A stretch of DNA of 64,000 nucleotides from Scybalousia_A sp052170555 (GTDB lineage: Bacteria; Bacteroidota; Bacteroidia; Bacteroidales; P3), in NCBI GenBank assembly GCA_052170555.1, contig JBQNAI010000001.1, positions 248,001-312,000 on the forward strand, read 5' to 3'. Below are positions 26,836-36,876 of this stretch, in pieces (the first letter of the stretch is position 1; each line of letters starts with the position of its first letter). Position numbers and translations under genes: made by a program. Under the pieces are notes generated by a model. It was not told where the DNA came from. It was given only the letters and a program-made list of their open reading frames with translations, and made no database searches.

Positions 26836-29238
26836 TTAGAAAGGATATCCGACACCAAATTGTAATACAATATCTTTAAATTTAGCATCATTAAGGACAA
26901 AACGTTTTTTCAAAGGTAGACTTGGGTCCCAGACTTTCAAAGCAAAGTCTAAGCGTACAAGTAATACACCTAAATTTAAACGAATACCTATACCTGTACC
27001 TGCGGCGATCTCTTTGTAGAAGTCTTTACTAATCTTACCTCCCGCAAGTCCATCTTGTTCTTTTAAAGTCCAGATATTGCCGAAGTCTAAGAAAGTAGCA
27101 CATTCTAATGGTCCAGTTATAGGGAAACGATACTCCAAGTTAGCCCCCAGTGTTATGTCTCCTGCTCTGTCATATTTATTACTACTTGAAGAAGTTGTAC
27201 TTCCGGGGCCTAAACTTCTTAGTTGCCAGGCACGTAATCCATTTGCACCACCTCCAAAAAATGCTTTCTCATATGGAAGAGCTTCAGCATTAGCATAAGA
27301 TATGCCTATGCCAGCATAAAATTTGTAAACAAAAGAACTTTCTTTGGAAATATATTTGTAACGTGTAAAAGAAAAATCTGTTCTTAAATATTGCGAAAAA
27401 GGGATATTGAATATAGTGTAATGACCTTGTAAATCTTTACTTTGGTTAAAGGTTATAGAATATAAATCTAAAAGGTTTCCCGCAGATTCCAAATTCCAAG
27501 AAAAATAATTAAAGTCTTCTTTTTGATTAGTTATTTGTCCGTTGTAATTATATGAAAATCGCATAGACATAACTAAGTGATCGGACATTTGATATTGAAT
27601 TCGTTTGTCCATAGTTTTGATGAAGTCAGCATATCTGTTGCTTGTAATCTCTATATTTACATAATTTATTTCTAATGGTATGAAAGCAAAAACAGTTTTT
27701 TCTGTTGTATTCCAAGAGTATCCGTAATTGAGGTTGAAAATGGAACGTTCATAATAGGAGCGTTTTTGTATATTATAACCTGTTTTAATACTAGTGTGTG
27801 GATGAAACTTCATAGAATAGAAAGCAGTAGAAAAGGGGGCAAGGAATCGTGGTAATTCAATTCCAAAATCCAATCCAGCTTCAAAAGCATTGAATAAATC
27901 CCAACCAGTACGAGTATTACCTTTTTTTAATATATCACTATTAATTTCTGCTGCAAGTTTAAGGTTAGTGGTAAAGATTTCTGCACCATGCAGTAAATTT
28001 TTATCTGAATAAGATAAGTTTCCTGCTATACCAAGGTTAGAAGAAGAAATATTATTTATAGGTTCATTACTTGCAGAATAGTTAAACTCGAATGATGAAG
28101 CCAAACTTAGAGGTTTATTTCTTGTTAAACGAATGTAGCAAGCAAGATCGTTTGTATCTTTTTCTCCTTTAGTAATATCTTCGTAGGATATATCAATATA
28201 TTTAAAATTTCTAAGTTGAGAAAGTGAGGAATAGGTATTTTTACTGGCCTCGGGAGAATATAGGTTTTTGTTTTGCATCAATATACTTCGCATAATAGTT
28301 TTTTCTTTTATGTCGGGTTTATGAGTATTGTTGATAAAATATAAAGGTGTTGGTTTGTAACCTTTTTGTTGCTTGTGATAATAGAGTATAGTATCAATGT
28401 TGGGTATATGGTCAGGCGATTGTGTAGAAATATAATTTGGATAAAGGTATATTTTTGATATTTTGTATGGCTTGTGTTTTAATATTTTCACAGAATCAGT
28501 AGAGTTAGAGGGTGGATTTTTGATGATCATAACAATTTTTGTTTTGTGGATGCTTTCAGTGGTATCTATATTAAATACTATATACTTTTGGTTAAATGTA
28601 TAATAGCCCCTAGATAACATTTTTTGAGATATTTCATTTCTCAGTTTGACAAGTAAATCTTCATTGTACCATTGCCCTTTTTTTACAGGATTATCTTGTA
28701 AAAGAGGTTGAATGGTGCGATTTAGAGATGTATCTTCAACCTGTACGATAAAAGTATCAATGATAGCACGTGATGGGGTATGAATATAATAATTTACCTT
28801 TTTGCGGCGTTTGTAGTAGCTCCATGGGGCGTACGCTCGTTTGAGAGGAGACAAAGAGGTTGTAATTTTTGCATCAAAACAACCGTGCGATTTCAAATAT
28901 GTTTTAATATTCTTTGTTGATAGATTTATTAGATCTTCATTAATTTCTACGGGTTTTTCTCCTATCGTACGAAAAATATATTTGTCAATAAAATTGCAAA
29001 CACTATCCTCTCCAGCCTTGGATGAGGAATAAATATACATACCTGCTTTAATGCCTAAAAATTTTCTATTAGGATCTTGTTGAATGTATTTGGCAATATC
29101 ACTTTTTAGGATGGTGTTATTGTCTATATGGATTTTATTTTTGCCAAGTAAATAACCGTTCTTAGTTAAATGTTTATTTGGAGAACATGCTACAAAACAA
29201 AAAATAACCAGTAATATACTAAAAATATTGTTCTTCAT
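26836..29238 (-). CDS. tamL: TamL, BamA/TamA-type outer-membrane lipoprotein
   Basis: An 800-residue Omp85-family protein with a lipoprotein signal peptide (lipobox FCFVACS) and no long periplasmic tail. N-terminal POTRA-like region to about residue 390; the C-terminal half is a 16-strand barrel, with the Omp85 region around FFGGGANGLRAWQLRSLGPG (about 685-705) and a terminal GVGYPF strand. A lipidated TamA homologue is a Bacteroidota trait; with TamB it assembles or exports outer-membrane components. Its start overlaps the waaA stop by 20 bases, so both are one transcript. Confidence 0.88.
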   Translation of the reverse strand: MKNNIFSILLVIFCFVACSPNKHLTKNGYLLGKNKIHIDNNTILKSDIAKYIQQDPNRKFLGIKAGMYIYSSSKAGEDSVCNFIDKYIFRTIGEKPVEINEDLINLSTKNIKTYLKSHGCFDAKITTSLSPLKRAYAPWSYYKRRKKVNYYIHTPSRAIIDTFIVQVEDTSLNRTIQPLLQDNPVKKGQWYNEDLLVKLRNEISQKMLSRGYYTFNQKYIVFNIDTTESIHKTKIVMIIKNPPSNSTDSVKILKHKPYKISKIYLYPNYISTQSPDHIPNIDTILYYHKQQKGYKPTPLYFINNTHKPDIKEKTIMRSILMQNKNLYSPEASKNTYSSLSQLRNFKYIDISYEDITKGEKDTNDLACYIRLTRNKPLSLASSFEFNYSASNEPINNISSSNLGIAGNLSYSDKNLLHGAEIFTTNLKLAAEINSDILKKGNTRTGWDLFNAFEAGLDFGIELPRFLAPFSTAFYSMKFHPHTSIKTGYNIQKRSYYERSIFNLNYGYSWNTTEKTVFAFIPLEINYVNIEITSNRYADFIKTMDKRIQYQMSDHLVMSMRFSYNYNGQITNQKEDFNYFSWNLESAGNLLDLYSITFNQSKDLQGHYTIFNIPFSQYLRTDFSFTRYKYISKESSFVYKFYAGIGISYANAEALPYEKAFFGGGANGLRAWQLRSLGPGSTTSSSSNKYDRAGDITLGANLEYRFPITGPLECATFLDFGNIWTLKEQDGLAGGKISKDFYKEIAAGTGIGIRLNLGVLLVRLDFALKVWDPSLPLKKRFVLNDAKFKDIVLQFGVGYPF

Positions 29239-30442
29239 ATTGAAATATTTTATCTAGAATCTTGTCAGTTGCTCCTCTATTCTCTTTGACATAATTACCT
29301 GCAATAGTAGAAATATTTTTGTACATAATGTTATCGTTTAACAGCATTTTTATCCAAAATCTCAACTCCTTAGCATTGTGTATTTCTTTTGCGGCACCAA
29401 GCTTTATAAGATCTTGTGCTTCATTGAATTTTTTATTATTAGGACCAAAAGCAATAGGTTTATTGAATACGGCAGCTTCCAGAATATTGTGAATACCGAC
29501 ACCAAATCCTCCTCCAATATATGCAATAGTACAGAGTGAATATAGATGCATTAATATACCAATATTATCTATGATCAATGTATTGTAAGATGAACAATTG
29601 TCTTGTGTAATGGAAGACAGAGTAATACTGTTAGGGAACTCATTTAGTAAAGTAACGATGTGCTTCTTGTCAATTAGGTGGGGGGCAATAATGATTTTAA
29701 TTTCTTTAAAATCTTTGAGAGCTTCATTAATTATTTTTTCATCTTCTGTCCAAGAACTACCGGCAAGAAAAACATTTTTTCCACCAATGAATTTCTCAAT
29801 TAAAGGAAAAACTTTTTGTTCCTTACTCATAGAAAAAACTCTATCAAAACGCGTATCGCCGACTATAAGATTATTTTTATAACCAATAGAACTAAGCAAT
29901 GTTGCGGTATATAAATTTTGTACAAAAAAGAAATCGAAATTTTTAAGTTGTTTTCTGAACCAGAAAGAATATGGTTTGAACAAATAGTGTTGTTTTCTGA
30001 GAATTAGACTAACAGAATAAAGTTTTCTTGTTCGCAGTTCGCGAATATAGTTCCACCAAAATTCATATTTAATAAAGAATGTTATTTCGGGATTAACGGC
30101 TAAAATAAAACGCTTTGCATTTCTAGGTGTATCGAAAGGTAAATAAACTACGCAATCCGCATATTTGTAATTTTTTCTAACTTCATAGCCTGAAGGAGAA
30201 AAGAAGCTGATGAGAATATTATGCGTTTTATTTAACTTGTCTAATGCTTCTATAAGGTTTCTTGCTTGCTCAAATTCTCCGAGTGAAGCACAATGAAACC
30301 AAAGTGTTTTTTTGTTTTTATCAAGTGACGAAATTTTATGCCAAGTCTGTTTTTGACCTTGACACATTGTTCTTATTTTTTTATTAAACAATGAAGCTAA
30401 ACGACATATTAGTGAAAAAAAATAAATTCCCAAATTGTACAT
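29219..30442 (-). CDS. waaA: 3-deoxy-D-manno-octulosonic acid (Kdo) transferase
   Basis: A 407-residue GT30 enzyme. The N-terminal domain shows WFHCASLGEFEQARNLIE (about residues 47-64), the conserved active-site Glu in the GEFEQ segment, then PFDTPRNAKRF and PEITFFIKYEFWWN; the C-terminal domain has GGGFGVGIHNILEAA for the CMP-Kdo site. It transfers Kdo to lipid A precursor at the inner membrane. Overlaps tamL by 20 bases, linking lipopolysaccharide and outer-membrane assembly genes. Confidence 0.95.
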   Translation of the reverse strand: MYNLGIYFFSLICRLASLFNKKIRTMCQGQKQTWHKISSLDKNKKTLWFHCASLGEFEQARNLIEALDKLNKTHNILISFFSPSGYEVRKNYKYADCVVYLPFDTPRNAKRFILAVNPEITFFIKYEFWWNYIRELRTRKLYSVSLILRKQHYLFKPYSFWFRKQLKNFDFFFVQNLYTATLLSSIGYKNNLIVGDTRFDRVFSMSKEQKVFPLIEKFIGGKNVFLAGSSWTEDEKIINEALKDFKEIKIIIAPHLIDKKHIVTLLNEFPNSITLSSITQDNCSSYNTLIIDNIGILMHLYSLCTIAYIGGGFGVGIHNILEAAVFNKPIAFGPNNKKFNEAQDLIKLGAAKEIHNAKELRFWIKMLLNDNIMYKNISTIAGNYVKENRGATDKILDKIFQYEEQYF

Positions 30443-30557
30443 ACACTATATTCCATATTTATGATATTACATACTATACCTATTTGCATAAAAAAATAAT
30501 TGAGGCTTTCTTTTATGGGAAGAGAATGATTAGATTTCGTTATTTCATCTATAAGTA

Positions 30558-31352
30558 TTAATAATAGTATATTTTATCTGCTGAACGACCAAAAAAAGGG
30601 AACATCCAACCTATTTTTATTGTAATCATATGGTCTGTGTATAGCTTACTGTCTCCTCCTTTCAAGTCTGCTTGGAAATCTCTTGTCATTTTCGTAAAGG
30701 CAATCTTCCAGTCAATACCTGCAAACCAGTTCGCATATGAACTTTTACTAATATGCCTATAACCGATAAATAATCCTGTCATAGGTCCTCGCATTTGACG
30801 ATCATAAAGATATTTATAATTTCCTTCCAATTGTAATACTCTACTTTGTGTAGCCTCATATATTATCTGATGTTGTAGAAATCCGAGAGCAAAGGATGTT
30901 TCTATGCCACTATTAGGATTTTTTGTGGTGATAGGGAAGATTTTCCCCAAACTAAGGCTCAAAGATAAATTTCTGTTATAAGCAATGACGCCTGCATCTG
31001 TACCATCCGTACCAACAATTATGGGATTGGCTCCATTTGTGTATAGAGATGACAAATAATCCTTCATATGTTTGATATTATTTGACCCAAATTGAAAACC
31101 AAAATCTATTAAAATCAACCAATTATTAATGGTTTTCCAACCTAAATCGGCATTGACGTTGAAGAAAGAGGTGTATCTGTTTCCCATTTCGCCAAAGGGT
31201 ATGGTCCAACCGGCATTTGTAGCAAAAAATGGAGTAGAAATTGTCGTATCAGATCCGATTATCTTACTTGCGTTGATATTCCGAGGTTTGATATTTTGTG
31301 CAAACAAGCACAATGGCAATATTGCTGTAAATAATATTAGTATTTTTTTCAT
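30558..31352 (-). CDS. outer-membrane beta-barrel-like protein of unknown function
   Basis: A 264-residue exported protein with signal peptide (MKKILILFTAILPLCLFAQ). The mature part is rich in alternating beta strands (GWTIPFGEMG, LILIDFGFQFGS, ALGFLQHQIIYEA, GPMTGLFIGYRHI), typical of small outer-membrane barrels. I do not recognise a named family. It follows the M14 carboxypeptidase gene by 7 bases, so they share a transcript; the two may act together at the surface. Confidence 0.7.
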   Translation of the reverse strand: MKKILILFTAILPLCLFAQNIKPRNINASKIIGSDTTISTPFFATNAGWTIPFGEMGNRYTSFFNVNADLGWKTINNWLILIDFGFQFGSNNIKHMKDYLSSLYTNGANPIIVGTDGTDAGVIAYNRNLSLSLSLGKIFPITTKNPNSGIETSFALGFLQHQIIYEATQSRVLQLEGNYKYLYDRQMRGPMTGLFIGYRHISKSSYANWFAGIDWKIAFTKMTRDFQADLKGGDSKLYTDHMITIKIGWMFPFFGRSADKIYYY

Positions 31353-31359
31353 TTTGTGA

Positions 31360-32814
31360 TCATCTCTTAATTATTTTTCTACTAATGATTCCGCCAATAC
31401 CTGTATATATACTAACAATATATATACCTGCACTAAAACTACCAAGATTGATTTCTGTAATGTCAGACTTTATTTTATCCTTGTGGGACATTATTCCGCT
31501 AATGTCAGAGATTACAAAAGATAAATCCTGCGTTGCTGAATTAACGTCATAATTGTAAGAATTATTTTGTGGGTAACATTCTATAAATATGGAGTTTTGT
31601 GTTATTGTAGGGTAAATATTTATTTTTGGTATTTTAAATTGAGGAACGTATGTATTTACTGGCACAAGTTGGACATCCATTTTTAGTTTTGCATCATCCA
31701 TATGGCACAGAATAGTCTTAGGATGATAACCTTTTTTTGAGAATGTTATTTCGTAATTGCCTTTTACAATCGGACGAAAGAAGTAACCATTACTGTTACT
31801 AAACACCTCAGAGGAGTCTTTGTCATGCTTATTTATACATACCATAACATTGTTAAGAGGAAGCGAGGAAATACTATCTTTAATTATCCCCTCTATCCCT
31901 ATAGAACAATAGTCAAAGAATACAAATAACGAATTTTTTAATTTATTCCAATAACCCTCCAATTCAGTTTCTTTTGGGGTATACTCCATACTTAATTCTA
32001 ATGTTATTTCTCTGCAATGTGCAAAATAATTACTCCAATCTTGTCTGGAACCGTGTATAACATACCAATCTCCTCCATTAGTAACACCATCATCATTGAC
32101 ATCTGAAAAATAATTCCCATTTTTATCATTGAGCCTTTTTACAAAATCATTTCCTATGACGGAGAACCATTCTTTATCTGCGTGCTCTTTTTGCTGTGAG
32201 GTGTAACTATCCCAGGGATAATTGAATACTTCGCTCCCCGTATGTATATTACAAGAGATATTAAACTGTTCTTTTTGCTGATATTTTATAAATGCTTTTG
32301 TTTCCGGTTGCTGAATTTCACCATCAGAGTTTTTACCCGTACGAATATCAGGATAATTTCTATTTAAATCCACATAGTTTGCATTATATCTGACCGCACC
32401 TTTTATAGTATTGTTGCCACCTGCCCACGTTCCGTCAGGATTAGCATAAGGACAAATATATAAAATGGGAAAATCTTCATTATTGATAGTTTGTTGTGGA
32501 ACAATTAATATAGAATCTAATAATCGCAACAGCATAATGGATCCTGTTAATTCGTTTCCATGCATTGTTGAAGAGTAGAAGAATTTTGGTTTATTTTTTT
32601 TAGAGCTTGATATACCTGCAATCCTCATGCATAAAATTAATCGTCCCTCTACGCTTATTCCAATTGTATCTAGGCGACATATGTCATTATGATTTTTAGC
32701 TGTTTTTTGCATATACTGCACATATTCATCATAAGATGGGTATGTATTCCAATTTTGTGCTTTTATAGTCTCAATGCAAATTATCAATATTATCAACAGT
32801 CCACATTTTTTCAT
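31360..32814 (-). CDS. M14 zinc carboxypeptidase with T9SS type A sorting tail
   Basis: A 484-residue secreted enzyme. Signal peptide (cleavage near ETIKAQ). Zinc ligands: HGNE (His and Glu of HxxE, about residues 89-92) and the later His in SCNIHTGSEVFNYPW (about 197); the catalytic Glu is in ITLELSMEYTP (about 275). A carboxypeptidase-regulatory-like beta domain follows (about 310-385), then a C-terminal sorting domain (IYPTITQNSIFIE to GIYIVSIYT with IISRKIIKR end), so it is exported by the T9SS and surface attached. Probably trims C-terminal residues from peptides or peptidoglycan-type substrates. Confidence 0.9.
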   Translation of the reverse strand: MKKCGLLIILIICIETIKAQNWNTYPSYDEYVQYMQKTAKNHNDICRLDTIGISVEGRLILCMRIAGISSSKKNKPKFFYSSTMHGNELTGSIMLLRLLDSILIVPQQTINNEDFPILYICPYANPDGTWAGGNNTIKGAVRYNANYVDLNRNYPDIRTGKNSDGEIQQPETKAFIKYQQKEQFNISCNIHTGSEVFNYPWDSYTSQQKEHADKEWFSVIGNDFVKRLNDKNGNYFSDVNDDGVTNGGDWYVIHGSRQDWSNYFAHCREITLELSMEYTPKETELEGYWNKLKNSLFVFFDYCSIGIEGIIKDSISSLPLNNVMVCINKHDKDSSEVFSNSNGYFFRPIVKGNYEITFSKKGYHPKTILCHMDDAKLKMDVQLVPVNTYVPQFKIPKINIYPTITQNSIFIECYPQNNSYNYDVNSATQDLSFVISDISGIMSHKDKIKSDITEINLGSFSAGIYIVSIYTGIGGIISRKIIKR

Positions 32815-32836
32815 AAATTATATGTGATTTGAAGCA

Positions 32837-32844
32837 CAAAGGTA
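32837..32844 (-). promoter_or_regulatory. -7 element of the M14 carboxypeptidase promoter
   Basis: Minus-strand TACCTTTG (plus CAAAGGTA), exact TAnnTTTG, 23 bases before the start codon. The -33 part is not clear. Confidence 0.45.
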
Positions 32845-33064
32845 CAAAAAAAACGTCCTTTTTCTTACTTTTTTATAGATTTCTATACTTTTTATTTAGT
32901 ATTTTCTTCTTTTTTCTCCACTTATCATAAATTTTTATAGTCTTTATTGTATTGTACAAATAAATTATTAAAAGGAGTGGATAAACTATTAGGGAAATAG
33001 AATAAAAGAATTATTTCAAATAAAAAAATTAGAAGATGATAAAGAAAGGTAAAAAAATAAATAG

Positions 33065-33658
33065 TTACAAAAAAGCTTCACAAGAGAAAGGTATAGCATT
33101 TTTTTCATCTATCATAGCATTGACAAAACGAACAGTTTTGAAATTTTTAATATCTTGTTTTCTAATAATCTGTTCCTTGACTATTTTTTGTGCCAATAGT
33201 CTTCTTATGCACGTACCTCTTAGTAATGGTGTTGCAGGAGTGAATAATCCTTGTTTATTCTCAAATACAAGATTGGCGATAGAGCTATCTGTGACTAAAC
33301 CGTTTTTGATTATTATAATATCATCACAATCTGTTTGCGACATCAATGTGTTGATTGCTGTTCTATCCTCAAATTTAAAATCATAAAAAAGATTGTTTGC
33401 TTCAACAAACTTTACTTTTTTGCGAATTAATGGAAAATATTCAATAAATGAAATCTCGTATAAATCTATACCGTAAATTATTTTACACTTAAATATTTTA
33501 TTTTTTGTAATTTTGGGGATGTATTTTATTATAGAGGACAGATTGATATTAGATAACCCAAAGTGTTTTACTGTTTCGTCAACTCTTTTTTGATGAAAAG
33601 AAAGATTCATTAACACTCCATTGTTTAGGCAAATGGTTTCTATAAATTTTTGATTCAT
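33065..33658 (-). CDS. pabC: aminotransferase class IV, probable 4-amino-4-deoxychorismate lyase
   Basis: A 197-residue PLP enzyme, short but complete for this branch. The PLP lysine is K95 in FYDFKFEDR; the cofactor loop VTDSSIANLVF and the substrate-side TPLLRGTCIRRLL follow. It releases pyruvate from aminodeoxychorismate to give p-aminobenzoate. Gene order pabA-pabB-pabC with overlaps (4 bases with pabB) supports this over a branched-chain role. Last gene of the operon. Confidence 0.88.
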   Translation of the reverse strand: MNQKFIETICLNNGVLMNLSFHQKRVDETVKHFGLSNINLSSIIKYIPKITKNKIFKCKIIYGIDLYEISFIEYFPLIRKKVKFVEANNLFYDFKFEDRTAINTLMSQTDCDDIIIIKNGLVTDSSIANLVFENKQGLFTPATPLLRGTCIRRLLAQKIVKEQIIRKQDIKNFKTVRFVNAMIDEKNAIPFSCEAFL

Positions 33659-34629
33659 GTTGGGATATATATTTTTTGTAAAATTTCGTTGTATTCCATA
33701 ATAGGATTGCTGTTAATAGTTATTCCGCCACCGCTATGAAAGAATAAATTTTCTTTTTTGTCTTGCTCAATAAATCTTATCAACACTGCACTATCAAAAT
33801 TTGCCCCATCGAAATAACCAAATATCCCACTGTAGAAATTTCTCGTATGCTTTTCAGCCTTTTGAATGAGTTTGATAGTAGAAAGTTTGGGAGCACCACA
33901 AATAGATCCTGCAGGTAATATATTCTTTAGAATACTTCCTAAACGTTCTTGCCATTTATTACCGATGTAGCCTACAATTTCGGAACTGACTTGTAGTAAA
34001 TCTCCCTTGATACTATGAATGGCTGTGATATATCTAAATTGTTTAACTATTACTTTATTAGAAACGATACCAAGATCATTTCGTAGTAGATCTACTACCG
34101 TATTGTGTTCGGCAATCTCTTTTTTATCTTTTAGAATTTCTGCTTTAGCATTTGGAATATTAGCATCTATCGTTCCTTTCATAGGATGGGTTGCAATTTC
34201 TTCTCCACAGATTTTAACAAAGCATTCGGGAGAAAATGAAACAAAATGTTTTGGAATCATAAGACAATAAGGAGATGAGGAGCATTGAGCCATTGCTTCA
34301 AGAGAAAGATTGCAAATGATAGGAGTTTTTAGAGTATAGTTAGCGAGATAACTATCGCCTCTTAAAAGACCTTGTTGTATTATTCTAAATCCTTTCAGAT
34401 AATCGTCGTAACTTACATTTTGTGAGTTAAGTATAATATTATTTTGTTTTATGGGACGGATATTTGTGTGTAAAGGTGTTCTAAACAGCACATATTTTTG
34501 TTTTAAAGGGTTGAGAACAATAATGATTTGATTAATTTCAAAATTAATTGCAACAAGAAATTGTTTTTTGCTTTTTGCTAATTCGGAAATATCGTTAAAC
34601 CCTTTCTCTATGTCATTATAAATTAGCAT
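33655..34629 (-). CDS. pabB: aminodeoxychorismate synthase component I
   Basis: A 324-residue chorismate-binding enzyme, shorter than the 450-residue form because the N-terminal regulatory domain is absent, as often in Bacteroidota. Core motifs: SPECFVKI, THPMKGTID, VDLLRNDLG, PAGSICGAPK and the late YSGIFGYFDG. It aminates chorismate with ammonia from PabA. Overlaps pabA by 14 bases and pabC by 4. Confidence 0.93.
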   Translation of the reverse strand: MLIYNDIEKGFNDISELAKSKKQFLVAINFEINQIIIVLNPLKQKYVLFRTPLHTNIRPIKQNNIILNSQNVSYDDYLKGFRIIQQGLLRGDSYLANYTLKTPIICNLSLEAMAQCSSSPYCLMIPKHFVSFSPECFVKICGEEIATHPMKGTIDANIPNAKAEILKDKKEIAEHNTVVDLLRNDLGIVSNKVIVKQFRYITAIHSIKGDLLQVSSEIVGYIGNKWQERLGSILKNILPAGSICGAPKLSTIKLIQKAEKHTRNFYSGIFGYFDGANFDSAVLIRFIEQDKKENLFFHSGGGITINSNPIMEYNEILQKIYIPT

Positions 34630-35197
34630 AGCTATAAAAATTTTTGATTATTTGTTTTCCATATTCAGAAACAAAAGATTCAGGGTGAAATTGTATTCCA
34701 AACAAAGGCTTTTCTTTATGTTCTATAGCCATAATTTCATTATCTGAACCAACCGCAGTAACATTCCAACATGATATATTTTCAGATTTATTTGCAACCC
34801 ATGAATGATATCTTGCTCCTTTAAAATAGCGAGGTAAACCTTTGAAAAGCTTAGAAGACTCAATGACTTTGATTTCATCGGCAATACCATGAAATGGTTT
34901 AGTTATTTTGTGAATTTTGCCTCCGAACGTTTCAATAAGAGCTTGATGTCCGAGGCAAATTCCAAGAACAGGATGTGATTGGCATGTGGTTGCGACAATA
35001 TTCATGAGATTCTTGTGTTCTTTGGGTAATCCACCACCAGGAGAAATAATTATGTAATCGTAATCTAGCAACATACTATTTTGTAGGCACTCAGTGTTTC
35101 TTACATGTACTATTCCCTGTCCTTCATTTGCTTCTTTTACTAAATGATAAAGGTTGTATGTGAATGAATCGTGATTATCTACAAGTAAAGTCCTCAT
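34616..35197 (-). CDS. pabA: aminodeoxychorismate/anthranilate synthase glutaminase component
   Basis: 193 residues from the ATG at 35197; this start gives MRTLLVDNHDSFTYNL, the normal class I glutamine amidotransferase N-terminus. The frame is open another 132 bases upstream but that extension is atypical. Catalytic Cys in GICLGHQAL (about residue 79), His/Glu in FGIQFHPES (about 170). It supplies ammonia to PabB for p-aminobenzoate, hence folate. First gene of pabABC; folK, another folate gene, lies separately at 58212. Confidence 0.92.
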   Translation of the reverse strand: MRTLLVDNHDSFTYNLYHLVKEANEGQGIVHVRNTECLQNSMLLDYDYIIISPGGGLPKEHKNLMNIVATTCQSHPVLGICLGHQALIETFGGKIHKITKPFHGIADEIKVIESSKLFKGLPRYFKGARYHSWVANKSENISCWNVTAVGSDNEIMAIEHKEKPLFGIQFHPESFVSEYGKQIIKNFYSYANL

Positions 35198-35479
35198 ACA
35201 TTCATATCTAATAATTAAATAAATTACTTGTGTAGGTATACATTGGGATTCCTTTTTGTAAAAGGATAGAAGGATAACATCTACACTCAATGATATCTTT
35301 TCATAATGTTGGGGTGATAACGTCAACATATTATGTTTATTGTTTTTTTTATTGTTTTTTTATTATTAGTTAATTTATGTGATTAAATATATTATTGACA
35401 GATGTTTTTTCTTAAGAATATCTATTAATCTCTATGGTACTACAGGCAAAAACGTAAATAAAATACATTAATTTATCCT

Positions 35480-35507
35480 TTTGGTATGTAGATATTTTGT
35501 ATTTTTG
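35480..35507 (+). promoter_or_regulatory. promoter of the YitT-family gene
   Basis: TTTG at 35480-35483 and TATTTTTG at 35500-35507, spacer 16 bases (slightly short), 50 bases before the start codon. Confidence 0.5.
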
Positions 35508-35556
35508 CACAGTAGAATAAATTAATAACAATAACTTTTAAAATTTTTGGAAAATT

Positions 35557-36495
35557 ATGAACAGAATTCTCAATATTCTTCAAACAAAAAAATTTTGGGT
35601 TGAACTTTTAATTATGACAATAGGCATGTTTATTGCTGCCTGTGCTGTCTATTATTTCCTTATTCCAAGTAAATTAATTATTGGGACGATAAGTGGTTTG
35701 TCAATCGTATTGAGTACGGTTTCTCAGCAACTTTTTGGTATTTCGCTTAATGTAGGAACAATTATATTGATAATAAATGCAATACTACTTGTGCTCGCAT
35801 ATTTTTTAATTGGGCATGAATTTGGAGCGAAAACAGTTTATACTGCACTTATTTTGGGACCTTTCACAGATATTTTAGATAAGATTGCACCTTGGCAAAA
35901 CTTTGTTCAACCAGGATCAACGAGTTTAATGGGAGATATTTGGTTCGATTTATTATGTTTTGTTCTTTTGTTAAGTCTTTCTCAAGCGGTGCTGTTTTAT
36001 ATAAATGCCTCAACGGGAGGATTAGATATTTTAGCAAAAATAGTAAATAAATATCTTCATTTTGATATTGGAAAATCAGTATCAATAGCAGGTGCGGTCA
36101 TTTGTTGTACAGCTTTTACAATTAATCCTTTTAATATGGTTGTTATAGGTCTTATTGGTACTTGGATAAATGGTATTGTTGTGGATTATTTTACTGCTAC
36201 GCTTAATAATAGAAAACGTGTTTGTGTTGTTAGTAAAGAGTATGATAAAATTAGACATTACATTTGTAATGATATTCGTAGGGGTTGTACACTTTATGAA
36301 GTTATAGGTGGCTATACTAACGAAAAATCTATTGAATTAGAGACTCTTTTAACAAAAGATGAGTTTGCCAAACTTATGTTATACATTAACACAAATAATA
36401 TTAATGCTTTCATTACCGCTAATAATGTCAATGAAGTTTATGGTTTTTGGAATAAAAATAAGCGTAAGAAAAAAACAATTGCAGAAAAAAGGTAA
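35557..36495 (+). CDS. YitT-family membrane protein (DUF161/DUF2179)
   Basis: A 312-residue inner-membrane protein with about six membrane segments in residues 15-215, including the family stretches YYFLIPSKLIIGTISGLSIV and NASTGGLDILAKIVNKY. The C-terminal 80 residues form a cytoplasmic DUF2179 domain (RRGCTLYEVIGGYTNE). The substrate of YitT proteins is not established. Single gene with own promoter. Confidence 0.88.
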   Translation: MNRILNILQTKKFWVELLIMTIGMFIAACAVYYFLIPSKLIIGTISGLSIVLSTVSQQLFGISLNVGTIILIINAILLVLAYFLIGHEFGAKTVYTALILGPFTDILDKIAPWQNFVQPGSTSLMGDIWFDLLCFVLLLSLSQAVLFYINASTGGLDILAKIVNKYLHFDIGKSVSIAGAVICCTAFTINPFNMVVIGLIGTWINGIVVDYFTATLNNRKRVCVVSKEYDKIRHYICNDIRRGCTLYEVIGGYTNEKSIELETLLTKDEFAKLMLYINTNNINAFITANNVNEVYGFWNKNKRKKKTIAEKR

Positions 36496-36642
36496 AAAAC
36501 TTTGGAATATTTAGACTAAATGCGTTAAATGATTTTTAGATTTGTGGGGATCTAATATATAAACGAACAAGCAGAACAAAAAAATGACTTTCTTGTTGAT
36601 TATGTTAAGATATTAAAATTACTTTAATTTATAATAATAAAA

Positions 36643-36876
36643 ATGAAATTTTCTTCTTATGAAAAACTGTTAGCTTGGCGGTTCGGAACTATTGATGAAT
36701 GACGGGCTGTTGTTTATTTAGACGGCTACACAGGTGCAGAAAATGTTCGCTTCGGCTGTTGGAAGACTAAAAAACTTGTAGGGCGTTATCGGCTTGATAT
36801 AAATAACGATGAAGATTTTATAAGAAAAGGTAACGCCATAACAAGATACCTTTTCAAAGAAGAACCGGGAAAATGA
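36643..36876 (+). pseudogene. small gene interrupted by one in-frame TGA, unknown function
   Basis: From ATG 36643 the frame encodes 19 residues (to GTIDE), meets TGA at 36700-36702, then continues open for 57 more codons (RAVVYLDGYTGAENVRFGCW and on) to TGA at 36874. A single TGG-to-TGA change would explain the break. Both sides read as one plausible small basic protein. Base composition here is visibly richer in G and C than the flanks, suggesting acquired DNA. I do not recognise the family. Confidence 0.4.

Noticed and set aside
35198..35329. 44-residue N-terminal extension of PabA
   Set aside because: The extension is not part of the amidotransferase fold; MRTLLVDNHDS from 35197 is the usual start.
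36643..36876. TGA at 36700 as a selenocysteine codon
   Set aside because: No selenocysteine insertion hairpin is evident after it and the family is unknown; simple mutation is more likely.
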